DNA of 64,000 nucleotides from Omphiscola glabra (lineage: Eukaryota; Mollusca; Gastropoda; Lymnaeidae): contig OZ024801.1 in assembly GCA_964017045.1 (NCBI GenBank), forward strand, positions 34,335,257 through 34,399,256. The letters are read 5' to 3'. A program made the position numbers and the translations under genes. Shown here piece by piece: positions 1-11,580 of the stretch; the first letter of the stretch is position 1, and every line of letters begins with the position of its first letter. A model generated the notes under the pieces. It was not told the origin of the DNA. It did not search any database and saw nothing but the letters and a program-made list of their open reading frames with translations.

Positions 1-606
1 CTGTAGGCAAAGAGTCAGACACCGGCAATGAAAGTAACTTATGTAGGCAAAGAGTCAGACACCGGCAATAAAAGTAACTTCTGTAGGCAAAGAGTCAGAC
101 ACCGGCAATGAAAGTAACTTATGTAGGCAAATAGTCAGACACCGGCAATGAAAGTAACTTATGTAGGCAGAGAGTCAGACACTGACAATGAAAGTAACTT
201 CTGTAGGCAGAGAGTCAGACACCAGCAATGAAAGCAACTTCTGTAGACATAGAGTCAGACACCGGCAATGAAAGTAACTTCTGTAGGCAGGGAGTCGGAC
301 ACCAGCAATGAAAGTAACTTCTGTAGGCAGGGAGTCAGACACCAACAATGAAAGTAACTTCTGTAGGCAGAGAGCCAGGCACCAGCAATGAAAGTAACTT
401 CTGGGAGTCAGGCACCGGCAATGAAAGTAACTTCTGTAGGCAGAGAGTCAGGCACCGCCAATGAAAGTAACTTCTGAGAGTCAGGCACCGGCAATGAAAG
501 TAACTTCTGTAGGCAGAGAGTCAGGCACCGGCAATGATAGTAACTTCTGAGAGTCAGGCACCGTCAATGAAAGTAACTTCTGTAGGCAGAGAGTCAGACA
601 CCAGCA
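1..606. repeat. 40-bp minisatellite, window starts inside it
   Basis: Tandem copies of a 40-bp unit containing AGAGTCAGACACCGGCAATG run from the first base, so the array continues outside the window. From about base 401 a 33-bp unit lacking 7 bases (TAGGCAG) alternates with the full 40-bp unit, giving a 73-bp dimeric higher-order repeat for about three cycles. The array ends at CACCAGCAGATCGG. Confidence 0.95.
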
Positions 607-990
607 GATCGGATTAATAAATCAGTTCAAAAGGAAGCCCAGAACCGTGACGTCATCTTTTGACATTCGGGGGAACAACTGGGCGAGGCCAAATTATGAG
701 TAAATAGTGCCGGTAACGCTAAATGTCCCGGGGACAAATCCCAAAATGTCTCCCACTGACCTTCATTTGGTGGTATGGCAATAATCGTGCATTATTGATT
801 ACAAGGGTGGTCGTTCTATTATTAGACCGCGAACTTTGGTGAGATGGTACCGACTTTATTTGAACAAACAACATTCGATGGTATCATAATGATCGTTATA
901 AACTTGATATCATCATCAATTGAACATCCACTTAAGATGGGTCTATCACAATTTGAACATTTACTCTGATGCCACCATCATAGTGCATGT
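607..990. other. unique spacer, nothing recognised
   Basis: No tandem repeat, open frame of note or recognisable transposon end was seen here. It separates the 40-bp array from the 58-bp array. Confidence 0.5.
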
Positions 991-1210
991 ATAGTACACA
1001 GATACCTTTGCCAGTCAGATGAAGACTCCTAGATGGCACAATCATGATATAGTCCACAGACACCTTTGCCAGTCAGATGAAGACTCTTAGATGGCACAAT
1101 CATGATATAGTCCACAGACACCTTTGCCAGTCAGATAAAGATTCCTAGATGGCACAATCATGATATAGTCTACGGACACCTTTGCCAGTTAGATGAATAC
1201 GCCTAGATGG
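991..1210. repeat. 58-bp minisatellite, left part
   Basis: About four copies of a 58-bp unit containing GGCACAATCATGATATAGTC and CAGTCAGATGAA. The array is interrupted at 1210 by an inserted element and resumes at 1798 with a slightly different unit type. Confidence 0.9.
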
Positions 1211-1797
1211 CTATTACGGACCGTTATAGATGGAGAATTTAATCTCTGTTGTTTTGCCTAGGGCTCGTTCTAAAAACAGTCCATAATAAAGGACGATACC
1301 AAAGGTTAAAAAAAATAACAAATAAAACGACAAGTAAGGCCAGAGCTAATTACAATTAATAACTTTTTAATTTGTGAACTTCAATTAAATAATAACAGCA
1401 AGAGAAATATTATTAAAATTATAAACTTACAGATTTGCTGGTACCGGTACTGTATGTAAAAATACAATGAGCACAAAATTGTACGAGGAAATAAAAATCT
1501 CTACACACAACAAAGTATAATGACACATAGCATGCCTCGTAATCAAGGAAAAGAAAATCTCTCTCTCTCTATCGGTCAGCCCTTTTTATAGGCATCCTAC
1601 TAATGTCTAGAACCGCCTAATGCATTGTTTTGCCTTCCCGTTTTATCCAGAATATTCTATAATTTTCGACAGTTCTCCTGACTAGAATAAATAAGGTTTT
1701 TCTAGCCACACTTCAAAGGCGGTCACGAGAGTTCACGAGGGGTCATGCACGTGGGACGCGAGATGGGTGTGCTAAGAACACGTCATCCTTCATAACA
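1211..1797 (-). mobile_element. LTR-like element (possible solo LTR) splitting an array
   Basis: A 587-bp block splits the 58-bp array and is flanked by ATGG on both sides (1207-1210 and 1798-1801), a likely 4-bp target-site duplication. Read on the minus strand it begins TGTTATGAAGG and has a strong TATA-like motif, TATAAAAAGG, roughly 200 bases in. A diverged copy lies at 24146-24960 with its own 4-bp duplication. A 4-bp duplication, a TG start, an internal TATA box and no coding capacity fit a solo LTR of a Gypsy-like element. The 3' end does not finish in the canonical CA, so a non-autonomous DNA element is not excluded. Orientation is inferred from the TATA motif. Confidence 0.6.
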
Positions 1798-2202
1798 ATG
1801 GCACAATCATGATATAGTCCACAGACACTATGACACATTAGCCAGTCAGATGAATACACCTAGATGGCACAATCATGATATAGTCCACGTACACATTAGC
1901 CAGTCAGATGAATACACCTAGATGGAACAATCATGATATAGTCCACGTACACATTAGCCAGTCAGATGAATACGCCTAGATGGAACAATCATGATATAGT
2001 CCACGTACACATTAGCCAGTCAGATGAATACACCTAGATGGCACAATCATGATATAGTCCACGTACACATTAGCCAGTCAGATGAATACACCTAGATGGA
2101 ACAATCATGATATAGTCCACGTACACATTAGCCAGTCAGATGAATACACCTAGATGGAACAATCATGATATAGTCCACGTACACATTAGCCAGTCAGATG
2201 AA
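1798..2202. repeat. 58-bp minisatellite, right part
   Basis: About seven copies of the same 58-bp unit as 991-1210. Most carry CGTACACATTAGCC where the left part carries CAGACACCTTTGCC, so the two halves have homogenised separately or the element inserted near a boundary between variants. Confidence 0.9.
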
Positions 2203-3461
2203 GGCAACGAATCCCTTCTTAGACTAAAGGTTTTAAAAAGCATATAGTATCACAACAAAGGAGACACAGCTTGTGGATGGATCCCAGACATTCTTTCATG
2301 GATCCTTAAAGGATCCGTGACCCACAGGTTATGAACCTCTGACTAAGATAATCATTTGAAATAATCATCCACAATAGTTGACATCTTCTTGTTATTCCCA
2401 TCGTTTATCAAATTAACAACATCCATATCCCCATATGGATGATTCCATTCTGTTATAAAGATCCCCTTTTAGTCGTGCTTTTGAGCTAATGGAATGTTGT
2501 AACATCTTCAAGGAAAACAAGCCAACATTTAAATCCCCCCCCCCCATTTTTTTGTTGTTGTTGTAATTTGATGTAATTCTACATCCTTTTTGTTATACAT
2601 CTGCTTAGCCGATGGAACAATTTAATGTACCATTTTAGTACATGTACCGCAGTTTGTAAATCCCTGGGCTTATTCTCTTGAGGTCATAGGTGTTTCCTAA
2701 GTCGAACCTTCCTGAAAAGAATCGAAGGGTTCAAAGTCCCCCAACAAAATATTGAAATCTTAATCGTTTTAATGAAGAATATCCTTTTAAAATTCTTTGC
2801 GTACATTTTTATCCGCCAAAATAATAATTTTAAAAAAATCGCCATCAAATATTTGAAATGTTTCATTGAAGTCGGCGTTCTAACTACTGATCAACTATCA
2901 GTTCTGACCACTGTATAAGTGTAATTGCCTCCAAACATAATTATTTATATAACAGCGTAGCATAGTTATGGGTGGGGCCACAGAATAAGGGTTCCCAGAC
3001 CCGATGCAAAAGAGCCCCGAGTCAACTCACTACTACACTAGTTCAATAATTTAAATACAAATATTTTAACATAAAGATATAGGTTTTAGTTTTAACATTT
3101 CCGCCAATCTGTACACTGGACTCATAGGCTAGGGAAAGGTGTAGTTCTATGTGTGTTTTTAGCAAGTTTGTCTGTATTTTAGGAGCGGGGGGGGCGGGGG
3201 GGGAGGGGGAGTGTGTTATTAAACCTCTGTTTCCAATATAAAGACATAGTCTATTTAAGTTTGGACCGTTGCCCAGTTCCACAGAGATGCAATCGCTAGG
3301 GTCAGACAACGGCCCGGTCTGCTGAGTGAAGGGGATGAAATTGTATTTCCTCTACTCAATTGTTTCAGAGGCGGCAAAAGCCAATCAGGAAAAAAAAAAA
3401 AAGAAAAAAAAAAAAGAAACAGAGAAGCGTGTAGTTTTCCCCCTAAATATTAACTTCTTCA
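2203..3461. other. no gene seen; simple-sequence tracts
   Basis: Contains a poly-C tract near 2537, poly-G rich sequence near 3186 and an A-rich tract near 3390. At 2303-2342 the text GTGACCCACAGGTTATGAAC resembles the right end of the SPIN-like hAT elements described below, but without a matching left end. The short open frames here have no recognisable domain. Confidence 0.5.
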
Positions 3462-3655
3462 CAGAGGCGTAGCGTAGGGAGGGGGGGCAGGGGGGTACAG
3501 ATGTACCCGGGCGCCAGCTATTTAGGGGCGCCAAAATGTGCTTTGGCATTATTGTATTGATGAAAATAATGGGTTTGAGAGTTGAAAAAAAGGAAAAGAG
3601 GGCGCATTAAAATGAATCTTGTCCCCGGGCGCCAAACACTCTAGCTACGCCACTG
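3462..3655. mobile_element. non-autonomous hAT-like element (GGCGTAGC family)
   Basis: A 194-bp element starts CAGAGGCGTAGC and ends GCTACGCCACTG, which are near-perfect terminal inverted repeats. It is flanked by a perfect 8-bp duplication CTTCTTCA at 3454-3461 and 3656-3663, the duplication length expected for hAT transposons. It has no coding capacity. A second, inverted copy lies at 24491-24677. Confidence 0.88.
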
Positions 3656-3663
3656 CTTCTTCA

Positions 3664-3970
3664 GAAAGACGCCGTCTTAGGCTAGACTTATAGATTGCCA
3701 CTAACAACGTTAACGGGCTTGGGCTGGCGTGAGATGCGTTGAAAATGGCGGACATTGACTCGGGTCCGCGCTCATAGCATCTCGAGCCTGCGAGTGTCAG
3801 TTTCGGTTACACCATGTTCAGTTCATGGCTAAGAGTTCATAATTGAACATTTCGTTGACGTTGTCAAAATCTTGTTAAAAATCCCCATTTCTTAATATAT
3901 TTTTTATTACTAAAAACCCGTGTATGATTGATGGCAAGGTAAATTAATCTAAAGAATATTTATGGAGGGT
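3664..3970. other. unique spacer
   Basis: No repeat, gene or transposon end recognised. Confidence 0.4.
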
Positions 3971-3971
3971 T

Positions 3972-4240
3972 GAGCAACCTTATCTGAAGAGGACAATTTA
4001 ATATGAACAGAACAATATAATCTGAACAGAACAATCTAATCTGAACAGCATAATCTAATCTTAACAGGACAATCTTATCTGAACAGAACAATATAATCTC
4101 AACAGCTAGGACAATCCGATCTGAACAGGACAATCTAATCTGAACAGGACAATCTAATCTGAAACAGGACAATCTAATCTGAACAGGACAATCTAATCTG
4201 AAACAGGACAATCTAATCTGAACAGGACAATCTAATCTGA
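3972..4240. repeat. 19-20-bp minisatellite
   Basis: Tandem, increasingly diverged copies of ACAGGACAATCTAATCTGA. Units nearest 4100-4240 are almost identical and those toward 3972 are degraded, so the younger copies lie at the right edge. Confidence 0.9.
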
Positions 4241-5163
4241 AGCCGGGTCTTATAAATGTCAGCGAAACAGGGCGTATCCCTGTAAAGAAATCAGAAGAGA
4301 ATAAACATTTTGGCGAGACCATTTCCTTCATTGGACAGACCTACCAGCGTCCTTGTAAAGACGTAAAGCCAGTTTCCGGGATCCTTTTATCCCCCCCCTC
4401 CCCCCCCCATGAAAGTACATTAGACTTCATTAACAAACACCGCACTCAGATGCTCTTAGTCAACGAACTGCCGGACCGGATGGTGAACACGAGAAATCAA
4501 ACTCCAATAAATATCATTTAAGATCGATCAATTTTCTGTATATATTATAAACAAAAGACAGCGGCCGTGGGTTGGCCTATGGGCGGCGGTGGCGTCCAGG
4601 TAACAGAGGGCCGTTATATATATACGCTCATTTTCGTGTCCAATAGAATGGAAGCATCGTTCAACGTGTCTCGCAACGCCATAGCATTTTCTTTTTATGC
4701 TCCGTGGAAGAGCAGTTTAATGCTCTGTCAGTGTGCGCCACAGTATTACTCTGTTCCCCCCCCCCCCCCCCCACTATCCATCGATTGTTGTTGCCTTTAT
4801 GTTGCAGCTTCATTTATTGGGGATTTAAGAAAAATAAGAGCTAGCTATTAAACTCAAAATATGAGCAATCAAATTTCAAACGTTCTCTGAAATCGTTGAC
4901 TTGCTCGTGTCCTTCTGTCATGAATTTAGGACCGTGCATGAAGTTTCTCTCTTTTCTGCACTGTTCTTGTTCATATTATTTTAATGAGGATCATTACCAT
5001 TTTTATTTGGGTTCAGCCATAGTTAGTTTTCATTGCCGGCAGCTGAATGATGACGTCTGCGCATGACGGCTTTCAACTGTATAGGACAGTAATGGTTGGG
5101 GTGTGGGGGGGGGGGGGGGTTGTAACAATTCGCCTCCGCCAAGAGGCTGACGCTACTTCGTCG
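4241..5163. other. no gene seen; poly-C and poly-G tracts
   Basis: Poly-C runs near 4390 and 4757 and a poly-G run near 5106 are the only notable structures. The open frame at 4567-4851 runs through a poly-C tract and has no recognisable domain. Confidence 0.5.
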
Positions 5164-5400
5164 CCTTCGGTACATTTCACTGCCAGTACATTTAGCCACC
5201 GGTACATTTCGCCCCCTGGACATTTCACCGCCGGTACATTTCGCCACCGGTACATTTGGCCACCGGTACATTTCGCCCCCTGGACATTTCACCGCCGGTA
5301 CATTTGGCCACCGGTACATTTCGCCCGTTGGACATTTCACCGCCGGTACATTTCGCCACCGGTACATTTCGCCCCCTGGACATTTCACCGCCGGCATTTT
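5164..5400. repeat. 16-17-bp GC-rich minisatellite with nested order
   Basis: Copies of a unit such as CCGGTACATTTCGCCA, with regularly placed variants (TTTGGCC, CCCCTGGACATTTCACC) forming a higher-order pattern. It is open on both strands by periodicity alone. Confidence 0.88.
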
Positions 5401-5643
5401 TCCTGGACAAAGAGGTGTTCATTATTGAAATCAAACGTGATAATATAAATTTAGAGGTGATTTAAACATTATTCCCGGGTGGATGGGACTCGATAACCTT
5501 GGACAGCAACGCATCGAAGAGAAGGCAAACTCTGAATTCGAAACCGGAGATCTTTTTCCAGCCTCCGTTTTAAAAGGCTAAAAATATCAATTCAAAAAAT
5601 TAAACTTTAACCATTAACTCCATATCGATTTATCCACTTAGGC

Positions 5644-5844
5644 CAGTGGTTCTCAACCTTCCTAATGCCGCGACCCTCATGTTGTGGCGACCCCCCAGCC
5701 ACACAATTATTTTCGTTGCTACTCCATAACTGAAGAACATATGTGTTTTCAGATGGTCTCAGGCGACCCCTGTGAAAGGGTCGCGCGACCCCCAAATGGG
5801 AAGCGATCCCCAAAGCGACGCGACCCACAGGTTGAGAACCGCTG
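5644..5844 (-). mobile_element. SPIN-like non-autonomous hAT element with 8-bp TSD
   Basis: A 201-bp element begins CAGTGGTTCTCAACC and ends GGTTGAGAACCGCTG, with inner blocks GGTCTCAGGCGACCCCTGTG and TTTTCGTTGCTACT. These match what I know of the SPIN (Space Invaders) hAT family. It is flanked by a perfect 8-bp duplication ACTTAGGC at 5636-5643 and 5845-5852. It has no coding capacity and depends on a transposase elsewhere. Confidence 0.9.
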
Positions 5845-5904
5845 ACTTAGGCGATTATGTGAAACTAACAAATAATATACAAACAAAAACCCAAGTACAA
5901 ACTT

Positions 5905-5985
5905 TTAAGTTGACATAGAATAGATGTTCTTACATAGAATATATGTTCTTACATAGAATAGATGTTCTTCCATAGAATAGATGTT
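5905..5985. repeat. 20-bp repeat, about four copies
   Basis: Short array of a unit like ACATAGAATAGATGTTCTT. Confidence 0.85.
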
Positions 5986-6440
5986 CTAATAACTTTATCA
6001 TTTTTATAATCACCTGTGTATTTAAATGCTTTTTTTTTACATTTAAATAATTTCCTTATGATTAACGTGTTTTATAGCACGCGTTTTTTAGGATAGCTTG
6101 TGAAAACAAACGAACAACACAACGTACGTATCGGCCAAAAGCCTTCGCCGACGAAAAGAACAATTTTACTTTAAACGGGTTGAGACTGTTATGCTGAGCG
6201 GTGGGAAGGTGTTCACTAACCTATCACATACTAATATAACCGTATCACCAATATATGTTTATAATATATGATTAGTTTTTTGGCGTATCAATTATTTATA
6301 TATAGAACTATGTACTATTTACCTTTCCGGAAGCTTTAATTTTGCCTATTTTCTTTTAAAGATGGTCACCATATACAATGGCTAAATTGAAGACAACGTA
6401 TACTTCCGACCTGACCACATTTCTGTGAAACAGTATAAAC
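5986..6440. other. unique AT-rich spacer
   Basis: No feature recognised beyond AT-rich sequence. Confidence 0.4.
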
Positions 6441-6642
6441 TAGGCCTGGACAATGTACGGCCCGCGGGCCACATGCGGCCCACCAGTACCCACTTTGCGG
6501 CCCGCGAAGTAACGAAATATATTTTTTTTTCATTATTATTTTCTAAATAGTCCCCCACCCCCGGGTCCTATTTTCTTTCGGCCCGCACACGTTTTTCATA
6601 AAGGATTACGGCCCGCATTATATTTTAAGTTGTGAAGGCCTG
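6441..6642. mobile_element. CGGCCCGC-family hAT-like element
   Basis: About 200 bp running from TAGGCCTGGACAATGTACGG to TTGTGAAGGCCTG, rich in CGGCCCGC blocks. It is homologous, in opposite orientation, to the element at 25675-25844, which has a perfect 8-bp duplication. No clear duplication remains around this older copy. Confidence 0.7.
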
Positions 6643-7344
6643 TTCAAAGCATATTTTTGAGGATGCCTCTGTTCCAGCTTTGGCTTGTACGCTGGTGTGC
6701 ACATTAGGTATGTGTGGTCCCTGACAGTCAAAATACTTGGTGTTCTGTCAAACTGTCTACCTGCAACCGCTCGTGGATTCAATTTATGAAATTATATATA
6801 TATATATATATATATATGAATATATATATATATACTGCAGGCAGCACAACTACTGGGATTAAACGAGGCATGATGGGAACGGCAGTGAAAGTCACACATC
6901 TATAAGCCGCTTTACTAAGAACATCAATAGCCTAGCATTTTTTTTTCTTCACCCACTTCGTTAACGACCAACACTAACAGTAATCTTGGGGATGAATAAT
7001 ATATAATGTTTCAAAATGTTCCTTCCCATTGACTTAAACTCGTGTCCAAGCGCCTGACTCATTTTCTGAGCACAACAGCATTCACTGGAGCGCGACACTT
7101 ACAATGCGTTCAATGTTTCCCAGTGGGTATATTGTGAACCCTGTAAATGTCAAAAACTGGCCTTGACAATTTAATACTGTGCATGTAATGTACATGTACA
7201 TAGGGTTGGTCAAAACATCCGGCTTCAGTAAGAATGTATGGATTGGTTAAAATGCCCGGATTTTGTTTTTAACTCCGGGTTTTGACGTAAAATGCTATTT
7301 CCGATGAAAATAATTTCCTTCTTATGTGTGATAGTTCAAAAATG
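6643..7344. other. no gene seen; (TA)n microsatellite
   Basis: Holds a (TA)n tract at about 6795-6833. Otherwise unremarkable. Confidence 0.5.
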
Positions 7345-7490
7345 AAACTTCTACACTGTGGTGTTGTACGCACTTCTACACTGAGGTGTTGTACGCACTT
7401 CTACGCTGTGCTGTTTACGCACTTCTACACAGAGGTGTTGTACGCACTTCTACACTGAGGTGTTGTACGCACTTCTACACTATGATGTTA
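7345..7490. repeat. 25-bp minisatellite
   Basis: About five to six copies of a unit containing CTACACTGAGGTGTTGTACG, with one copy altered to GCTGTGCTG. Confidence 0.88.
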
Positions 7491-7910
7491 CGCGAGCTTT
7501 CCTTTATTTAAGTCAGCGAAATGTTTCACTGAATATATCTTTATTAAATAAATGTTTCCGTTATGTAAACCCACCCCCCACCAACCACCACCACCAAAAA
7601 AATCATAGTAGCTTTGGCAAGAAATCCTTTGAACCCATAACTCCTGAATCAAGTGGAAGAATAGAGAAATGAAAAGTTCGTTCTCTCGTTCGCCCCGTTT
7701 AGGCCGTAACGTGAGCTCCGACTGAAGTAGTCTTCAATCTCATTGGCGCCCATTAAATTTCTGAAAAGGGAATGGGCAATGGGTGGATTCACAGAAGTGG
7801 ACCCACTTTGAAAACAATCTGACCCACTTTGAAAACCATCCGAAATATATTGCAATCTATTATTATTGTACGTCCTTCGCATGCAAATATGACCAATGTA
7901 ATTTTAAACT
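7491..7910. other. unique spacer before the 18-bp array
   Basis: No gene or element recognised. A short direct repeat GACCCACTTTGAAAAC lies near 7800. Confidence 0.4.
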
Positions 7911-10234
7911 TGAGTAGTAGCATTGACTTGAGTAGTAACATTGACTTGAGTAGTAACATTGACTTGAGAGTGACATTGACTTGAGTAGTAGCATTGATTT
8001 GAGTAGTAACATTGACTTGAGTAGTAACATTGACTTGAGTAGTAACATTGACTTGAGTAGTAACATTGACTTGAGTAGTAACATTGACTTGAGTAGTAAC
8101 ATTGACTTGAGTAGTAACATTGACTTGAGTAGTAACATTGACTTGAGTAGTAACATTGACTTGAGTAGTAACATTGACTTGAGTAGTAACATTGACTTGA
8201 GTAGTAACATTGACTTGAGTAGTGACATTGACTTGAGTAGTGACATTGACTTGAGTAGTGACATTGACTTGAGTAGTAACATTGACTTGAGTAGTAACAT
8301 TGACTTGAGTAGTAACATTGACTTGAGTAGTGACATTCACTTGAGAAGTGACATTCACTTGAGTAGTAACATTCACTTGAGTAGTAACATTCACTTGAGT
8401 AGTAACATTCACTTGAGTAGTAACATTCACTTGAGTAGTAACATTCACTTGAGTAGTAACATTCACTTGAGTTGTAACATTGACTTGAGTAGTAACATTG
8501 ACTTGAGTAGTAACATTGACTTGAGTAGTAACATTGACTTGAGTAGTAACATTGACTTGAGTAGTAACATTCACTTGAGTAGTAACATTCACTTGAGTAG
8601 TAACATTGACTTGAGTAGTAACATTCACTTGAGTAGTAACATTCACTTGAGTAGTAACATTCACTTGAGTAGTAACATTGACTTGAGTAGTAACATTGAC
8701 TTGAGTAGTAACATAGACTTGAGTAGTGACATTTACTTGAGTAGTAACATTGACTTGAGTAGTAACATTGACTTGAGTAGTAACATTGACTTGAGTAGTA
8801 ACATTGACTTGAGTAGTAACATTGACTTGGGTAGTAACATTGACTTGAGTAGTAACATTCACTTGAGTAGTAACATTCACTTGATTAGTAACATTCACTT
8901 GAGTAGTAACATTGACTTGAGTAGTAACATTGACTTGAGTAGTAACATTGACTTGGGTAGTAACATTGACTTGAGTAGTAACATTGACTTGAGTAGTGAC
9001 ATTGACTTGAGTAGTGACATTCACTTGAGTAGTAACATTGACTTGAGTAGTAACATTCACTTGGGTAGTAACATTGACTTGGGTAGTAACATTGACTTGA
9101 GTAGTAACAATCACTTGAGTAGTAACATTGACTTGAGTAGTAACATTGACTTGAGTAGTAACATTCACTTGAGTAGTAACATTCACTTGAGTAGTAACAT
9201 TGACTTCAGTAGTAACATTCACTTGAGTAGTAACATTCACTTCAGTAGTAACATTCACTTGAGTAGTGACATTCACTTGAGTAGTAACATTGACTTGAGT
9301 AGTAACATTCACTTGAGTATTAACATTGACTTGAGTAGTAACATTGACTTGAGTAGTAACATTCACTTGAGTAGTAACATTGACTTGAGTAGTAACATTG
9401 ACTTGAGTAGTAACATTCACTTGAGTAGTAACATTCACTTGAGTAGTAACATTCACTTGAGTAGTAACATTCACTTCAGTAGTAACATTGACTTGAGTAG
9501 TAACATTGACTTGAGTAGTAACATTGACTTGAGTAGTAACATTGACTTGAGTAGTAACATTGACTTGAGTAGTAACATTGACTTGAGTAGTAACATTGAC
9601 TTGAGTAGTAACATTGACTTGAGTAGTAACATTGACTTGAGTAGTAACATTCACTTGAGTAGTAACATTGACTTGAGTAGTGACATTCACTTGAGTAGTA
9701 ACATTGACTTGAGTAGTAACATTGACTTGAGTAGTAACATTCACTTGAGTAGTAACATTCACTTGAGTAGTAACATTGACTTGGGTAGTAACATTGACTT
9801 GAGTAGTAACATTCACTTGAGTAGTAACATTGACTTGAGTAGTAACATTGACTTGGGTAGTAACATTCACTTGAGTAGTAACATTGACTTGAGTAGTAAC
9901 ATTGACTTGAGTAGTGACATTGACTTGAGTAGTAACATTGACTTGAGTAGTAACATTGACTTGGGTAGTAACATTGACTTGAGTAGTAACATTCACTTGA
10001 GTAGTAACATTGACTTGAGTAGTAACATTGACTTGAGTAGTAACATTGACTTGAGTAGTAACATTGACTTGAGTAGTAACATTGACTTGGGAAGTAACAT
10101 TGACTTGAGTAGTAACATTGACTTCAGTAGTAACATTGACTTGAGTAGTAACATTGACTTGAGTAGTAACATTGACTTGAGTAGTAACATTGACTTGAGT
10201 AGTAACATTGACTTGAGTAGTAACATTGACTTGA
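7911..10234. repeat. 18-bp minisatellite, about 2.3 kb
   Basis: Roughly 129 tandem copies of AGTAACATTGACTTGAGT with point variants (CATTCAC, AGTGAC, TTGGGT) scattered in local clusters. Because 18 is a multiple of three and the unit lacks stops in several frames, both strands read as very long proteins of hexapeptide repeats (VNVTTQ or SSNIDL). There is no start context, domain or flanking exon signal, so I do not call it a gene. The right edge at 10235 abuts a poly-G tract. Confidence 0.97.
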
Positions 10235-10691
10235 GCTTTGTTTTCTTTGAAGTGAGTGGGGGGGGGGGGGGGGGTTGGTCAATTAGTCAGCCATTCCATG
10301 CTCAGTTTCCATAAGTGATTTGTTGAATTCCCCCTCTCCCACACCACCCTCCCCGAAAAGGTCTTACATAAGCCTCCCACAAGTTGGTTCAGTGCGACAA
10401 AGGCAGTCGAGGAGTTTGGTAAACAACATTGTCCCGGACAAAAGGTATCACAAAACGCTCGGAGAACGAAATCTTATTTATGGGTCTCACGGGGTCAGGG
10501 TGGTACGTAATTCGGTTGTCGTGCATGTCATCAACACACGACATGAGATCAAGAAAGAAAGCCAAATGTAGGACAAGTCACAGAGTCCAAAATAGTTTTA
10601 TGAGGAGATGACTTTTTTTGTTAGAGATATTCGTTTAGGAATAACACTCGTAACATGACGGAATGAAAAGGAGTTTTCTGAAAATCGATGG
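10235..10691. other. spacer with long poly-G tract
   Basis: A run of about 17 G near 10258 follows the array. Overlapping short open frames at 10320-10611 have no recognisable product. Confidence 0.5.
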
Positions 10692-10895
10692 CAGCGGTTC
10701 TCAACCCATGGGTTGCGACTCGCGACCCCTTTGGGGGTCAAGCCACCCTTTCAGAGGAGTCGCCTAAGACCATCGGAAAACACATATACTGTACAGTTAT
10801 GAAGTAGCAACGAAAATAATTTTGTTGTTTAGAGTCGCCACAACATGGGGAACTGTATTAAAGGATCGCGGCATTCAGAAGGTTGAGAACCACTA
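10692..10895 (+). mobile_element. SPIN-like non-autonomous hAT element, second copy
   Basis: Starts CAGCGGTTCTCAACC and ends GGTTGAGAACCACTA, with GTCGCCTAAGACCATCGGAA and TATGAAGTAGCAACGAAAAT inside. It is in opposite orientation to the 5644 copy. Flanking 8-mers do not match well, so the insertion is older or its ends are altered. Confidence 0.85.
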
Positions 10896-11418
10896 AGCTA
10901 TGAGAAAAAAAAAATGTAAAATCACATTTAAGTATTGATACGACTTAACAAACGAATATACCTGTGCTTAAACATGTAAGGGATACACTTCAGGCCCATT
11001 TAAAACCACGCACGTTCCACCGCCATGCCGGGTCTTTTCTCCTCACCAAACACATGACACCCAAAAGTCCGTCCATTGACAAGCGCGTGGAATTAGTAGC
11101 GCCGACACGGCCCAAAACTGACTTGACAGGGATGAGGGGGGGGGGGGGCTGTCGGCCCCTCCTTTGTAGTGACATGCCGAGACTCGCTCCCTGGGCAGTG
11201 TCGAATGAATGTGGCAGTATCGATCCTTATGTCTTCCGTTGAGATGTAACGTAAGACACGTCTAACCGTGGCTGAAGCAATACTCCCCGGATCGATCCTG
11301 ACTACTTCATATTCTAACGCCGTCATGATACCACGGCAGATAGATTCGGGTATGGCTTCTGCACTGTCACAATGAATTCTTAATGGAGCCTGGGGTAGTG
11401 ATGCGTAAGACTATGCGG
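10896..11418. other. unique spacer
   Basis: No supported gene. Opposing open frames at 10964-11326 overlap around a poly-G tract near 11137 and look non-coding. Confidence 0.45.
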
Positions 11419-11580
11419 CGGAAAGACACGTGCGAGTGGATATGAAACTTTACGTGCGAGTGGATATGAAAACTTTACGTGCGAGTGGATATGAAAACTT
11501 TACGTGCGAGTGGATATGAAAACTTTACGTGTGAGTGGATATGAAAACTTTACGTGCGAGTGGCTATGAACACGTTTACG
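11419..11580. repeat. 25-bp minisatellite, about six copies
   Basis: Unit contains TTTACGTGCGAGTGGATATG. The last copy is diverged. Confidence 0.9.

Noticed and set aside
7789..10314. Very long open frames (735 and 777 codons) on opposite strands
   Set aside because: They are the 18-bp array read in frame; no domain, start context or exon structure.
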